A stretch of DNA of 64,000 nucleotides from Gerris lacustris (taxonomy: Eukaryota > Arthropoda > Insecta > Hemiptera > Gerridae): contig OX578276.1 of NCBI GenBank assembly GCA_951217055.1, positions 68,828,144-68,892,143 of the forward strand. Direction: 5' to 3'. The notes beneath the pieces are model-generated. The model was given only the letters and a program-made list of their open reading frames with translations. It did not search any database and had not been told where the DNA came from. The position numbers and the translations under genes are program-made. Shown here one piece after another: positions 33,888 to 40,880 of this stretch; the stretch's first letter is position 1, and the number at the start of each line of letters is the position of its first letter.

Positions 33888-34275
33888 AGTAGTATGTTTT
33901 TGGTGATACTGGCCAGTCCAGTACTGGCCCATTTTTATATACGGGAAAATACTGGCCCAGCCTTAGAGTGGCGCGCATGCGCAGAACGATGGCGCCACTC
34001 GAGGGCAAGCTCGGGCCCGCCCGCGATGTGCGTATCGCCCCCCGCCCGCGCCCCGCGATGTCGATATCGCCCCCGCCCTCGTCCCGCGATGTAGGTATCG
34101 CCCCCCGCCCCCAGTTATATTTTTGAGCCTCTATACGAGGATTCTGGCCCAGATATGTCAGGGGATTCTAGCCCAGATCAGCACTAGCCCAATTTTATAC
34201 ACGGGAATTCTAGCCCAGATATGTCCGGGGTTTCTAGCCCAGATCAGTACTGGCCCAATTTTATATACGGGAGGT
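33888..34275 (+). repeat. Left terminal inverted repeat with subrepeats
   Basis: Bases 33888-34159 match the reverse complement of 44401-44673 with about one indel. Within lie an NRF-1-type site (33972-33983), three GC-rich tandem units of about 32 bp (CGCGATGTnnnTATCGCCCC, 34019-34111), and toward the inside two units of about 65 bp with GATATGTC and CTAGCCCAGATCAG. The phrase GGCCCA-TTTTATATACGGGA occurs both near the outer tip and in the inner units. Confidence 0.9.
33972..33983 (+). promoter_or_regulatory. NRF-1/Ewg-type motif in left terminal repeat
   Basis: CGCGCATGCGCA fits the NRF-1 consensus YGCGCAYGCGCR exactly. The same site occurs at the mirrored place in the right repeat (44578-44589). 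Confidence 0.5.
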
Positions 34276-34734
34276 TGTAATTTCATATCGGAAGTCCGTT
34301 AATGATTTCAAACCTGTTTGCTATCCCTCTTATAAAAAATGGACTCCTATAATTAAGTCAACCTTGATCCTAACCTGTTTTATTTTGCACCTGTTCCAAG
34401 TTAAAAACGGACGGGAGAATTAACTGATATTCCAATGACCCTCTCTAATTAGCTCTGAATACATTTTTTATCCACCTGATCCCTTATTTTATAGTAAAGG
34501 AAATAGACACAAAAGAATAAATTAATATAATAGAATGTGTTTATTTATACCTATAATTACATTCATAAATAATAAATTAATTACATTCTACATTTTAAAT
34601 AAAATAAAATTTACTATAAAATATAATGCATATGTTAAAAAAAAAAAAAAAAAAAAATTATTTAAAAAAAATTAATAATCATTCTTTCGTTACTTTTTTT
34701 TTAAAGCATTATACAAAGTTCAATCACTTATACA
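34276..34734. other. Non-coding left spacer of the element
   Basis: AT-rich DNA between the terminal repeat and the stop of the exonuclease-BIR gene. Read on the minus strand it has an AATAAA signal (34540-34545) that could end the transcripts of the minus-strand block. An A run lies at 34634-34657. Confidence 0.55.
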
Positions 34735-35490
34735 CTAATTTTCGAAATTATTTAAGGGGCAGCTCGAAGAAGACCATGAGTGATGAGATGAAATATTATC
34801 ACAATTTTCCCAGTCATTGATGAGGGTATTACAAAAAATACACCTTGTATATCCTGCATGCCAATGGGTCAGTCCAAATTCCGCCATTTTCTCCGGGTCT
34901 GTATTTTGTACGGTCCAATTTCTAAAAGTCAAGAGTCTAGTGGTATAATCATGTAGACTTAAACTGTTGTCTTTACACCAGTAACTGAGTACCATAGCTA
35001 TGGACACGGCTGATTTATTTTGACTGATATTATATTTCTTGATCAAACTGGTGATAGGAGGACATCTTAACTCATCCAACAGGTAAATTTGATGCGATGT
35101 ATACAGTTGTTTTATATATGATCCTTTGCCGAAACCTTTCATGAAAATGAAATCGTATCGCGAAAGGAAAGTATCCACTAATTGATAGAGGAGATTCTTC
35201 ATATATTCTTGATTATATGTGCAAGGAGACCAGCGATAACGAATTTCGGGTAATCTGATCTGTTGTCCACTCGTAAAGGAATTTTGGTATACGATTTTCA
35301 ATTCGTTCACGTCTACTATGGCAATCTCACGTACATATTTGGTACCATGATAAAACTGAATATCCAATACGGCGGCGCAACTTTCACTCGTGCAGTTATT
35401 ATTTTCGGTTGGAATAGAGTATGAAGACGACATGTTTCTTGAATAAACCCTTGACATAAACTGATTGCCTGTCCCTCCGTCTGTGACCAT
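34735..35490 (-). CDS. Possible exonuclease-like protein with C-terminal BIR domain
   Basis: The frame has 251 residues. The C-terminus (about 185-246) is a BIR zinc domain: RLLTFRNW, AEFGL, then zinc ligands C217-x2-C220-x16-H237-x6-C244 with the W-E-x-x-D spacing of IAP proteins. The N-terminal part (about 38-175) has VLDIQFY, VREIAIVD, FIFMKGFGKGSYI and LLDELRCPP. By eye it resembles a DEDD/RNase H-like family common in insect genomes; this part is uncertain. BIR domains in IAPs bind caspases or their activators, so a role in blocking host cell death is an inference. The stop of the capsid gene touches this ATG (TAAATG). A TATAAAT at 35489-35495 covers the junction, so Met12 (35457) or Met20 (35433) may be the true start. 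Confidence 0.75.
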   Translation of the reverse strand: MVTDGGTGNQFMSRVYSRNMSSSYSIPTENNNCTSESCAAVLDIQFYHGTKYVREIAIVDVNELKIVYQNSFTSGQQIRLPEIRYRWSPCTYNQEYMKNLLYQLVDTFLSRYDFIFMKGFGKGSYIKQLYTSHQIYLLDELRCPPITSLIKKYNISQNKSAVSIAMVLSYWCKDNSLSLHDYTTRLLTFRNWTVQNTDPEKMAEFGLTHWHAGYTRCIFCNTLINDWENCDNISSHHSWSSSSCPLNNFEN

Positions 35491-35495
35491 TTATA
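35489..35495 (-). promoter_or_regulatory. TATA box before the BIR gene
   Basis: TATAAAT on the minus strand spans the end of the capsid gene and the first ATG of the BIR gene. If used, the transcript would start near 35460 and use Met12 or Met20. Confidence 0.4.
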
Positions 35496-36723
35496 CCACT
35501 CGATGGATCATTCCGTCAGAGGGTGTGTACTGTATGAGTCTGTCGTGTAGAATTAAACAGTAGGCACTTGTGTTTGCGGGAAAATTCTCTCTCGCCGAAA
35601 ACTCGAGACGTACGTCTACCGCAGACGATTTTATCGCATCTCTTTGCTTACTGCAGTCGATCACTATTATCGGAGCCAATTTCTTAAACTCTTCCATGTT
35701 TAACAGTGGTTCTGAATTGTCCTTGTGGTAGTAGGAAACTTGAAATTGTGTATACATTTCGTACAGAAGAGCGTATCTGTTGTTATCGAAATCGAGGTTC
35801 AAATCGTCATAAGGATAGGTATCTCCGTTTAAATACAACTTGACGTTACGGAGATTGCAATGGTCGAAAAGACTCGAAGACTTATGCATTTTATTCCTCC
35901 GGTCGGTTTGAAAGGCCAGAATTATGAAACGAGGTTTTTCCAAATTGCTCGAAAGTTTTACCGACCAAGATTGTCGGTCACTCACAGGAAGTTGAGGGTA
36001 GTGCAGACATTCCCAGCTTCGAAAAGCTAATGTAATTGGCCGATCCCTTTCGAGAATTTTCAAAATGTCTAATCGAGCGCGATCATTCAGCTCGACGACA
36101 GGCATCATCCAGCTGACGTTAATTAACTTCATGGAAAATGTATCGTCCGTTTCCCCTTCCTTTCGGTAAATCGCGTCATTATCGCTCTGGGCCCTGGCTA
36201 AAATCAACTCCTGTTTCATGTTGATAATGAGTCGTTTATAATCATCGGCGAATCCAAGTAAATGTTTGAGAGGTACCATAAACGTAAATTTTCCATTCAC
36301 CGGTAAAGTCGAGTCTGGTTTTGACAGCCAGCAGGCGTTTCCCAAAGCATTTGCGTGTACAGGATCGAGTGAAACGAGAGCTTTTAGAGTAGTAGCTACA
36401 CCTAAATGACGCACAGAATCTACTTCGATCCCATTCAATTCATAACGGATTTCACTAAACAAGTGGGCAACCGCATTGTTTACTAGTTGTGTTGTTACTT
36501 GCGGTGGTTGTCCTTTTAAAGTTGAGGTAATGGTTACTTCTGCGACTATATAACTTTTTTCGGGGTGACTCTGCATATCCTGTGAATTGGCGGCGATTCG
36601 TATCACATCGTTGTTTCCATACTCGCCAGTTGTAATAAAAGGTTTGAATGTGTGCCACTGGTACCGGGTCACTTCCTCTTGAAAAGAAGGAGGTTGAGCA
36701 ATGTCCAACAATTCACCCATCAT
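35491..36723 (-). CDS. Major capsid protein (double jelly-roll type)
   Basis: A 410-residue protein with the signature stretches of insect Polinton/adintovirus capsid proteins: IRYELNGIEVDSVRH (about 92-106), FMVPLKHLLGF (148-158), PRFIILAFQTDRRNK (264-278) and the FDHCNLRNVKLYLNG - YPYDDLNLDF region (286-312). Two beta-rich halves (about 20-210 and 225-405) fit two jelly rolls, which would form the trimeric hexon-like capsomer. It is shorter than many Polinton capsid proteins but has no stop or visible gap. A TATA box lies about 50 bp upstream, within the end of the preceding gene. The assignment rests on remembered family motifs, not a search. Confidence 0.85.
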   Translation of the reverse strand: MMGELLDIAQPPSFQEEVTRYQWHTFKPFITTGEYGNNDVIRIAANSQDMQSHPEKSYIVAEVTITSTLKGQPPQVTTQLVNNAVAHLFSEIRYELNGIEVDSVRHLGVATTLKALVSLDPVHANALGNACWLSKPDSTLPVNGKFTFMVPLKHLLGFADDYKRLIINMKQELILARAQSDNDAIYRKEGETDDTFSMKLINVSWMMPVVELNDRARLDILKILERDRPITLAFRSWECLHYPQLPVSDRQSWSVKLSSNLEKPRFIILAFQTDRRNKMHKSSSLFDHCNLRNVKLYLNGDTYPYDDLNLDFDNNRYALLYEMYTQFQVSYYHKDNSEPLLNMEEFKKLAPIIVIDCSKQRDAIKSSAVDVRLEFSARENFPANTSAYCLILHDRLIQYTPSDGMIHRVV

Positions 36724-36750
36724 CGATTGAGTGTCTAGAGAGACTGAAGC

Positions 36751-37080
36751 CTAGTCGTAGCGGTCCTCATAATTTATAATTATTTTTTGGTCCATTTTTA
36801 ACTGCTGTAGTTTTTCCTTGAAATCATAAAGAGCCATACCGATGTGACAACACATGCATGTATCGGGACCGTCACTGAACTCATCTCGCGACCTTGAACA
36901 AGCCTCGTAATGACATCCATTTTTATTATAGATCGGCTTTCCGACATCTTCACATTTGTATATAAGTTTGTTTAACGCTCTGTTGGCCTCTAGAAACAAT
37001 GAAGCACGCGAGTCACTCAACAGTATACTGTTGTAAATTTCACGAAATTGTCTTATATCAATTTTATTTAGAACATCCAT
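36751..37080 (-). CDS. Cys-rich 109-residue protein, function unknown
   Basis: I do not recognise the family. The first half is predicted helical. Residues from about 43 to 80 hold Cys and His in a possible zinc-binding pattern: KCEDVG, NGCHYEACS, then DTCMCCHIG. It lies between the 48-residue peptide (13-bp overlap at its start) and the capsid gene (27-bp gap), on the same strand, so it is probably expressed with the virion block. It could be a small regulatory zinc protein or a minor virion part. Confidence 0.65.
   Translation of the reverse strand: MDVLNKIDIRQFREIYNSILLSDSRASLFLEANRALNKLIYKCEDVGKPIYNKNGCHYEACSRSRDEFSDGPDTCMCCHIGMALYDFKEKLQQLKMDQKIIINYEDRYD
36772..36778 (-). promoter_or_regulatory. 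TATA box of the capsid gene
   Basis: TATAAAT on the minus strand, 49-55 bp before the capsid ATG at 36723 and inside the last codons of the 109-residue protein. Confidence 0.55.
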
Positions 37081-37214
37081 AGCGATCGCACCTCGTATCC
37101 TTTCCGCCTTAACAAGTCCACGTACCTATTGGGTATGTATTGAACCAAACCGCTTCCGCGAATGGTATGATGAACCCCTCTACCTCGCTTATATGCGCTA
37201 AAATCCAGCCCCAT
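37068..37214 (-). CDS. Small basic 48-residue peptide
   Basis: A short frame overlaps the end of the penton-like gene (17 bp) and the start of the Cys-rich gene (13 bp). It starts MGLDFSAYKRGRGVHHTIRG and is rich in Arg, Gly and His. The stretch IRGSG fits the adenovirus-protease site pattern [MIL]-x-G-x|G, and an adenain-type protease is encoded next door, so it could be a processed core peptide. Tight overlaps on both sides and the basic composition argue for a real gene; the function is a guess. Confidence 0.55.
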   Translation of the reverse strand: MGLDFSAYKRGRGVHHTIRGSGLVQYIPNRYVDLLRRKGYEVRSLWMF

Positions 37215-37932
37215 TTTTCTCGGTCAAGTGTAATACTACTGTAACCGTTTCTCCTCTGAAGTCCAACAAATTATTTTTCTGATCCAGCAAGCGCAGCCTG
37301 ATGTTGTCAATCCTTCGAGTGTTGACGGGGTAATAAATCGGTTTAGGGGGTACCTCAATCAATTTATACCCAGGTGGTACTCGGGGAACAAAGGAATAAA
37401 TAATATGTGTTCTGACGCTCGAATTATCCTCTCTCAATAGGTTACTATAACCTCCCTCGGCAATGTTACATTCAATCTGTACGTTCATAACGGGTGATAT
37501 ATCCACAATACGGTCCGATTCCAATCGCCATTTTCTGACCTCGGGTTTTGGATCAAAATCGAATCCGAGCAAAGGACCGATCGAATTCGGTTGAGAAAAC
37601 GTAATTCTTACATTGGTTTTTATCTCAGTTTTTAGAGTGTTGAGATTGCCGATAAGAGTTATAGAATATTGTTTGTCGAGTTTTCGATTTAAGTACTTAT
37701 TTAGACCGTTGAGTTCGTAGGCTCCGGTGGGGAAAGATATAACTTTTAACGTGTTATCAAAGTCATAAAAGTGTAACAAGTTGTTTACGTTTTCGACAAC
37801 ATTTGGAAAGGAATTGAATCCTACAAAGCTGACGAGAGCTATTGAATACTCATCGTTCTCTAACGCGATCGGAGGGAAGACGTCAGACGTAAGTTCCGAC
37901 GAGGAGCCTGTTAGGGTGAAGGTGTGGTTCAT
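37198..37932 (-). CDS. Penton-like minor capsid protein
   Basis: The protein of 244 residues starts MNHTFTLTGSSSELTSDVFP and continues to a stretch with ISFPTGAYELNGLNKYL (about 75-91) and a Gly/Pro-rich C-terminal half. The F-x-L-x-G-x-x-S-x-L...FPPI start and PTG-x-Y-E-L-x-x-x-N motif are typical of Polinton and adintovirus penton (single jelly-roll) proteins, which fill the capsid vertices. An upstream in-frame Met at 37995 exists. I prefer 37932 because this ATG overlaps the protease stop (ATGA), the family begins here, and a TATA-like box lies 30-37 bp upstream. It sits between the protease and the small peptide. Confidence 0.8.
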   Translation of the reverse strand: MNHTFTLTGSSSELTSDVFPPIALENDEYSIALVSFVGFNSFPNVVENVNNLLHFYDFDNTLKVISFPTGAYELNGLNKYLNRKLDKQYSITLIGNLNTLKTEIKTNVRITFSQPNSIGPLLGFDFDPKPEVRKWRLESDRIVDISPVMNVQIECNIAEGGYSNLLREDNSSVRTHIIYSFVPRVPPGYKLIEVPPKPIYYPVNTRRIDNIRLRLLDQKNNLLDFRGETVTVVLHLTEKNGAGF

Positions 37933-38285
37933 TTCTGATACTCGTCGATATGATGCATTATAATATATAGAAAAATCAGACAGAGCTGTCCGCAAAGCTC
38001 GCCATCAAACTGAATCTGTTCGGAATTGAAAAATACGTAACAGTCAGTAAGATAAGTCATTACACTCGGAGGTGGGGGTAAACCATAGCTGTCAAATACC
38101 AGGGCAATGTGATAATTTATGACGATGCAACACCAATGAGTCCCCGGGTTAGACGACGAATCCAAGTTGTAAATCAAACATTCAACCTTCTTTCTTTTCG
38201 CCGGTAATGCGTCCCTCATGTACACACCTCGAAAGTGTGGGATTTTTAATATGCCCGCGTAGTTATCGATGTCGTAATTACTCAT
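37929..38285 (-). CDS. Adenain-like cysteine protease
   Basis: A compact 118-residue protease of the Ulp1/adenovirus-protease fold. The catalytic set is visible: His50 in GTHW, Asp65 in FDSYG, Gln92 in QIQFDG and Cys98 in ELCGQLC. The N-terminal FRGVYMRDALP is also typical of adenain-type enzymes. In Polintons this protease matures capsid and core proteins, and candidate [MIL]-x-G-x|G sites occur in neighbouring proteins (48-residue peptide and DUF8207 protein A). Its stop overlaps the ATG of the penton-like gene. A TATAAAG at 38359-38365, inside the preceding gene, could be its promoter. Confidence 0.88.
   Translation of the reverse strand: MSNYDIDNYAGILKIPHFRGVYMRDALPAKRKKVECLIYNLDSSSNPGTHWCCIVINYHIALVFDSYGLPPPPSVMTYLTDCYVFFNSEQIQFDGELCGQLCLIFLYIIMHHIDEYQK
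37962..37969 (-). promoter_or_regulatory. TATA-like box of the penton-like gene
   Basis: A TATATATTA stretch on the minus strand, within the end of the protease gene and about 30-37 bp before the preferred penton ATG (37932). Confidence 0.4.
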
Positions 38286-38308
38286 GGCTCCCGCGGGCAG
38301 GAGCGATA

Positions 38309-39097
38309 TCAGTTTTTTTGGGACTTGCGATGTTTCGCGTTGTGTACTGACGATCCCACTTTATAGGGAGCGAGAAACAATCCTCTTCCATGTTGATATG
38401 GGTTATACGGTGCCAAGAACAACCCCTTACCCTGTTTACTACTCTCCATCGCTCGGTTATGTCTCTGTAACTCTTCCAAAGTCTTTTGCGATATTTTCGA
38501 ATCCTTGTATGCTTTGACAGCAGTCGAGGAGCTCGCGATCACGCTTCCCAATGCACCCAAACCTGCCAAAAGAAGTGGTAAAAATCCACCGGTCTTTGGT
38601 GCCTTTAACCGTCGGAATGATCCCTTTTGCGAAATAGGTTTACTTCGTTTGGAGACTCCGATGACGCCACCACCGCGTTGCTTCCTGCTATGACGTTGCT
38701 GCTTTCTTACCATCTTGTCTTGTTTTAGCGTCAAACAACCCATACCTTTCTTCATTTTACCTCCGAGTTTCACTTTTCCCTTCATAATGTTAGTCACCAG
38801 GTATGCCGACGCTTTTTCTCCCAGCGATGAGTTAGGAGCTTTGACTCGTTTCCAAGCCTTTTCAATGAGAAATTTATCAGCCTCTCTTCTGTATTTGGGC
38901 TCTTTGCTTTTGGAATAGGCAATGTCGTGCTCGAGACAAGCAGTATCTAATTCGTTGACGGGTCTATCACCCCGTTTTAATCGATCTTCTAGTTTAGTAC
39001 CGGGTCCACAGTAGTTGTAGGTGGGTAAATGAACTTCAAATGGTAATTTATCGATAATGCTGTTTATCAGTCCTTCTCCTTTGACTGTCCGCTTCAT
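38309..39097 (-). CDS. Parvovirus-type PLA2 domain fused to basic core-like tail
   Basis: Starting at the Met at 39097 the protein has 262 residues; an upstream Met (39172) lies before the TATA box and is unlikely. Residues 1-85 form a compact PLA2 domain like that in parvovirus VP1: calcium loop YCGPGT (29-34) and catalytic pair H58-D59 in EHDIAYS. Residues 105-170 are Lys/Arg-rich, residues 170-190 are hydrophobic (GGFLPLLLAGLGALG), and the end repeats GLFLAPY twice (225-231, 239-245). The hydrophobic-plus-tail part resembles pX/core-like proteins of Polintons. Inferred role: a minor virion protein that breaches endosomal membranes and binds DNA. It is the first gene of the minus-strand block. 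Confidence 0.82.
   Translation of the reverse strand: MKRTVKGEGLINSIIDKLPFEVHLPTYNYCGPGTKLEDRLKRGDRPVNELDTACLEHDIAYSKSKEPKYRREADKFLIEKAWKRVKAPNSSLGEKASAYLVTNIMKGKVKLGGKMKKGMGCLTLKQDKMVRKQQRHSRKQRGGGVIGVSKRSKPISQKGSFRRLKAPKTGGFLPLLLAGLGALGSVIASSSTAVKAYKDSKISQKTLEELQRHNRAMESSKQGKGLFLAPYNPYQHGRGLFLAPYKVGSSVHNAKHRKSQKN
38359..38365 (-). promoter_or_regulatory. Possible TATA box of the protease gene
   Basis: TATAAAG on the minus strand, 74-80 bp upstream of the protease ATG and within the PLA2 gene's last codons. Confidence 0.3.
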
Positions 39098-39125
39098 AAT
39101 GATCCCTAAATAATTTTGTAAGTAG

Positions 39126-39156
39126 TATTTATATGATTTACTTTCGTGTATAAATA
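39126..39156. promoter_or_regulatory. Divergent promoter with two TATA boxes
   Basis: Two identical TATAAATA boxes face away from each other: minus strand at 39126-39133 for the PLA2 gene (ATG 39097) and plus strand at 39149-39156 for the ATPase gene. The spacing means the plus transcript should start near 39180, so the ATPase ATG is the one at 39190. Confidence 0.7.
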
Positions 39157-39189
39157 CAGGGGATTTGCACAATGATTTTGCAGTCTAAA

Positions 39190-39906
39190 ATGGAGATCAT
39201 GCAGCATAACATGTCTTTGGACATTAATGATATTATGCCTGAGGAGGACAACAGTAGTAAATCATTCATTAAACATTCACCAATGTTACCGAATAACATT
39301 CGATGTCTCGTAGTCGGCTCTTCGGGTTTTGGCAAAACTCACCTTACTTTGGGACTGTTGTATCATCCGGCAGGATTGCGATTTGAAAACCTATACGTGT
39401 TTTCAAAGTCATTGTTTCAACCGAAATATAAGATGTTACAACAAGTGATGGATTCGATCCCCGAATGTGGATACTATACCTTTTCCGACAGCAGTGAACT
39501 TATTTCACCTCAGGATGTTAAGGAACATTCTGTGATGATTTTTGACGACATTGCTTGTGAAAAACAAGATAAAATATTAGAATTTTTCGCTATGGGTCGG
39601 CACAGAAATGTCGACTGCTTTTACCTGTGTCAAACATACTCTAAAATACCGAAACAATTGTTGAGGGATAATGCTAACATGTGTATGATATTTCCACAGG
39701 ACAAGTTGAATTTAAAACATATTTATGACGATCATATTTACGACTTGGATTTCACTGAATTTACTAACATGTGTAAATACGCTTGGGGCGGACACAAAGG
39801 CCATTCGTTTCTCACTTTATGTAAAGATTTGGAAACGAGTAAAGGGAGATTCAGGCGAAATTTAGATCAGTATATAATACCCGGCGGTAGTGGAGAATCA
39901 TCATAG
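39190..39906 (+). CDS. DNA-packaging ATPase (FtsK/HerA type)
   Basis: A 238-residue ATPase starting MEIMQHNMSLDINDIM. Walker A is GSSGFGKT (43-50), Walker B is VMIFDDI (115-121), and the following CQTYSKIPKQLLRDNANM (147-164) is the usual sensor/arginine region. This family pumps genomic DNA into capsids of Polintons, adintoviruses and related viruses. An ATG at 39172 is in frame but lies too close to the TATA box. It heads the plus-strand block and is followed after 6 bp by the DUF8207-like gene. Confidence 0.92.
   Translation: MEIMQHNMSLDINDIMPEEDNSSKSFIKHSPMLPNNIRCLVVGSSGFGKTHLTLGLLYHPAGLRFENLYVFSKSLFQPKYKMLQQVMDSIPECGYYTFSDSSELISPQDVKEHSVMIFDDIACEKQDKILEFFAMGRHRNVDCFYLCQTYSKIPKQLLRDNANMCMIFPQDKLNLKHIYDDHIYDLDFTEFTNMCKYAWGGHKGHSFLTLCKDLETSKGRFRRNLDQYIIPGGSGESS
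39871..39878 (+). promoter_or_regulatory. TATA box of the DUF8207-like gene A
   Basis: TATATAAT lies in the last codons of the ATPase gene, 35-42 bp before the ATG at 39913. Confidence 0.45.
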
Positions 39907-39912
39907 TATGTC

Positions 39913-40842
39913 ATGGATTCTGACAGCGTCACAACCAAAAGAAAGGTAGCCGAACTAGCCGAAATTGTGCGGAAAAAAATTAAAACATTAAAAAGAGACT
40001 TGGCAGATCAGCAGGAGGCTACGGAACGACAAGTGGGTCCGCTTAAAAAACCCTTGCAATCTATCGCTGATACACTGGCTGATACAATTGCACAGAAAAA
40101 AATTAAATCAGGTCCATCCGAAGAACCTCCCATGATAAAACCAAAGAAGGAGGAGTTAACTGAAACTAAGATGGAGGATGAATCAACTGAGGAACCCAGC
40201 GGAACTGAAGTTGAAGAAATAAATGAAAAATATGAAGAGTTGCCAACTGAGGTAGATGAAATTATTGAGGAATGCGACGAGTCGCAAACTGATTGTCCTG
40301 AGGAAAAAATAAAAAAGGATAATATAACCTCACTTGATTTCCAAGAGGCGGTTCAGAGTGAAGAAAAGCCTGATCATATTTATGGTTTTCGTTACGATGG
40401 AAGTAAATATTGGATTGGCGACTCTCAAGCGCGCATCGGTAAAAAGTATCTTAATATAGGTGACTCAAAATACCGCTATACCACGGGACTTTTAGAACTG
40501 CTTACGCTTCAAAGACCCAAAAATTACAATCAAAATGATTTGGATATGTATAAACTAATTTTACAGCAGACCAGCGCGCACAAAAAAACATTCAGCAGCG
40601 AGAAACCAATCAACTCAAACAAAGGTTATAAATACATTAATATTGTCAGACCGCTGTTTAAGAAGGGGAAAATAAAGGGGAAAGGTCTCACTTTTTATAA
40701 ATGTGATAATAATAACGATAGTATTCTCGATATGTTGTCTCGCTTGGAATTACTTTGGAGCTCTGAAGAGGCGGGTAACACTCATACTGATGAAATAAAC
40801 GCCATTATAAACAGTCTTAGATATTATGGCGTGATATATTAA
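39913..40842 (+). CDS. DUF8207-like protein A
   Basis: A 309-residue protein. Residues 1-150 are highly charged and probably unstructured or coiled coil (Lys/Glu-rich, with KKIKTLKRDL early). Residues about 154-258 form a folded domain with YGFRYDGSKYWIGD, IGDSKYRYTTGLLELLTLQR and DMYKLILQQTSAH, which from memory matches a domain of unknown function (DUF8207) found in insect Polinton-type elements. The sequence IKGKG near residue 256 fits an adenain-type cleavage site. A related domain is present in the protein at 43258-44034. Function unknown; a virion or DNA-binding role is only a guess. Confidence 0.75.
   Translation: MDSDSVTTKRKVAELAEIVRKKIKTLKRDLADQQEATERQVGPLKKPLQSIADTLADTIAQKKIKSGPSEEPPMIKPKKEELTETKMEDESTEEPSGTEVEEINEKYEELPTEVDEIIEECDESQTDCPEEKIKKDNITSLDFQEAVQSEEKPDHIYGFRYDGSKYWIGDSQARIGKKYLNIGDSKYRYTTGLLELLTLQRPKNYNQNDLDMYKLILQQTSAHKKTFSSEKPINSNKGYKYINIVRPLFKKGKIKGKGLTFYKCDNNNDSILDMLSRLELLWSSEEAGNTHTDEINAIINSLRYYGVIY
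40835..40842 (+). promoter_or_regulatory. TATA-like box of the fibre-like gene
   Basis: TATATTAAAA begins here, overlaps the stop of the preceding gene and lies about 40-46 bp before the ATG at 40881. A TCAGTC initiator-like site (40869-40874) follows at the usual distance. Confidence 0.45.
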
Positions 40843-40880
40843 AAAGAACCGGTCGAAGCCGTATTGTAATCAGTCTCATA

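Noticed and set aside
33801..34094. Open frame across the left Polinton end and the similar frame at 44467-44667
   Set aside because: The frames run through the inverted repeats and their GC-rich tandem units; identical peptides from both ends reflect the repeat, not a gene.
37198..37995. Penton-like gene starting at 37995
   Set aside because: The upstream 21 codons lie inside the protease gene before a TATA-like box, while the ATG at 37932 overlaps the protease stop and matches the family start.
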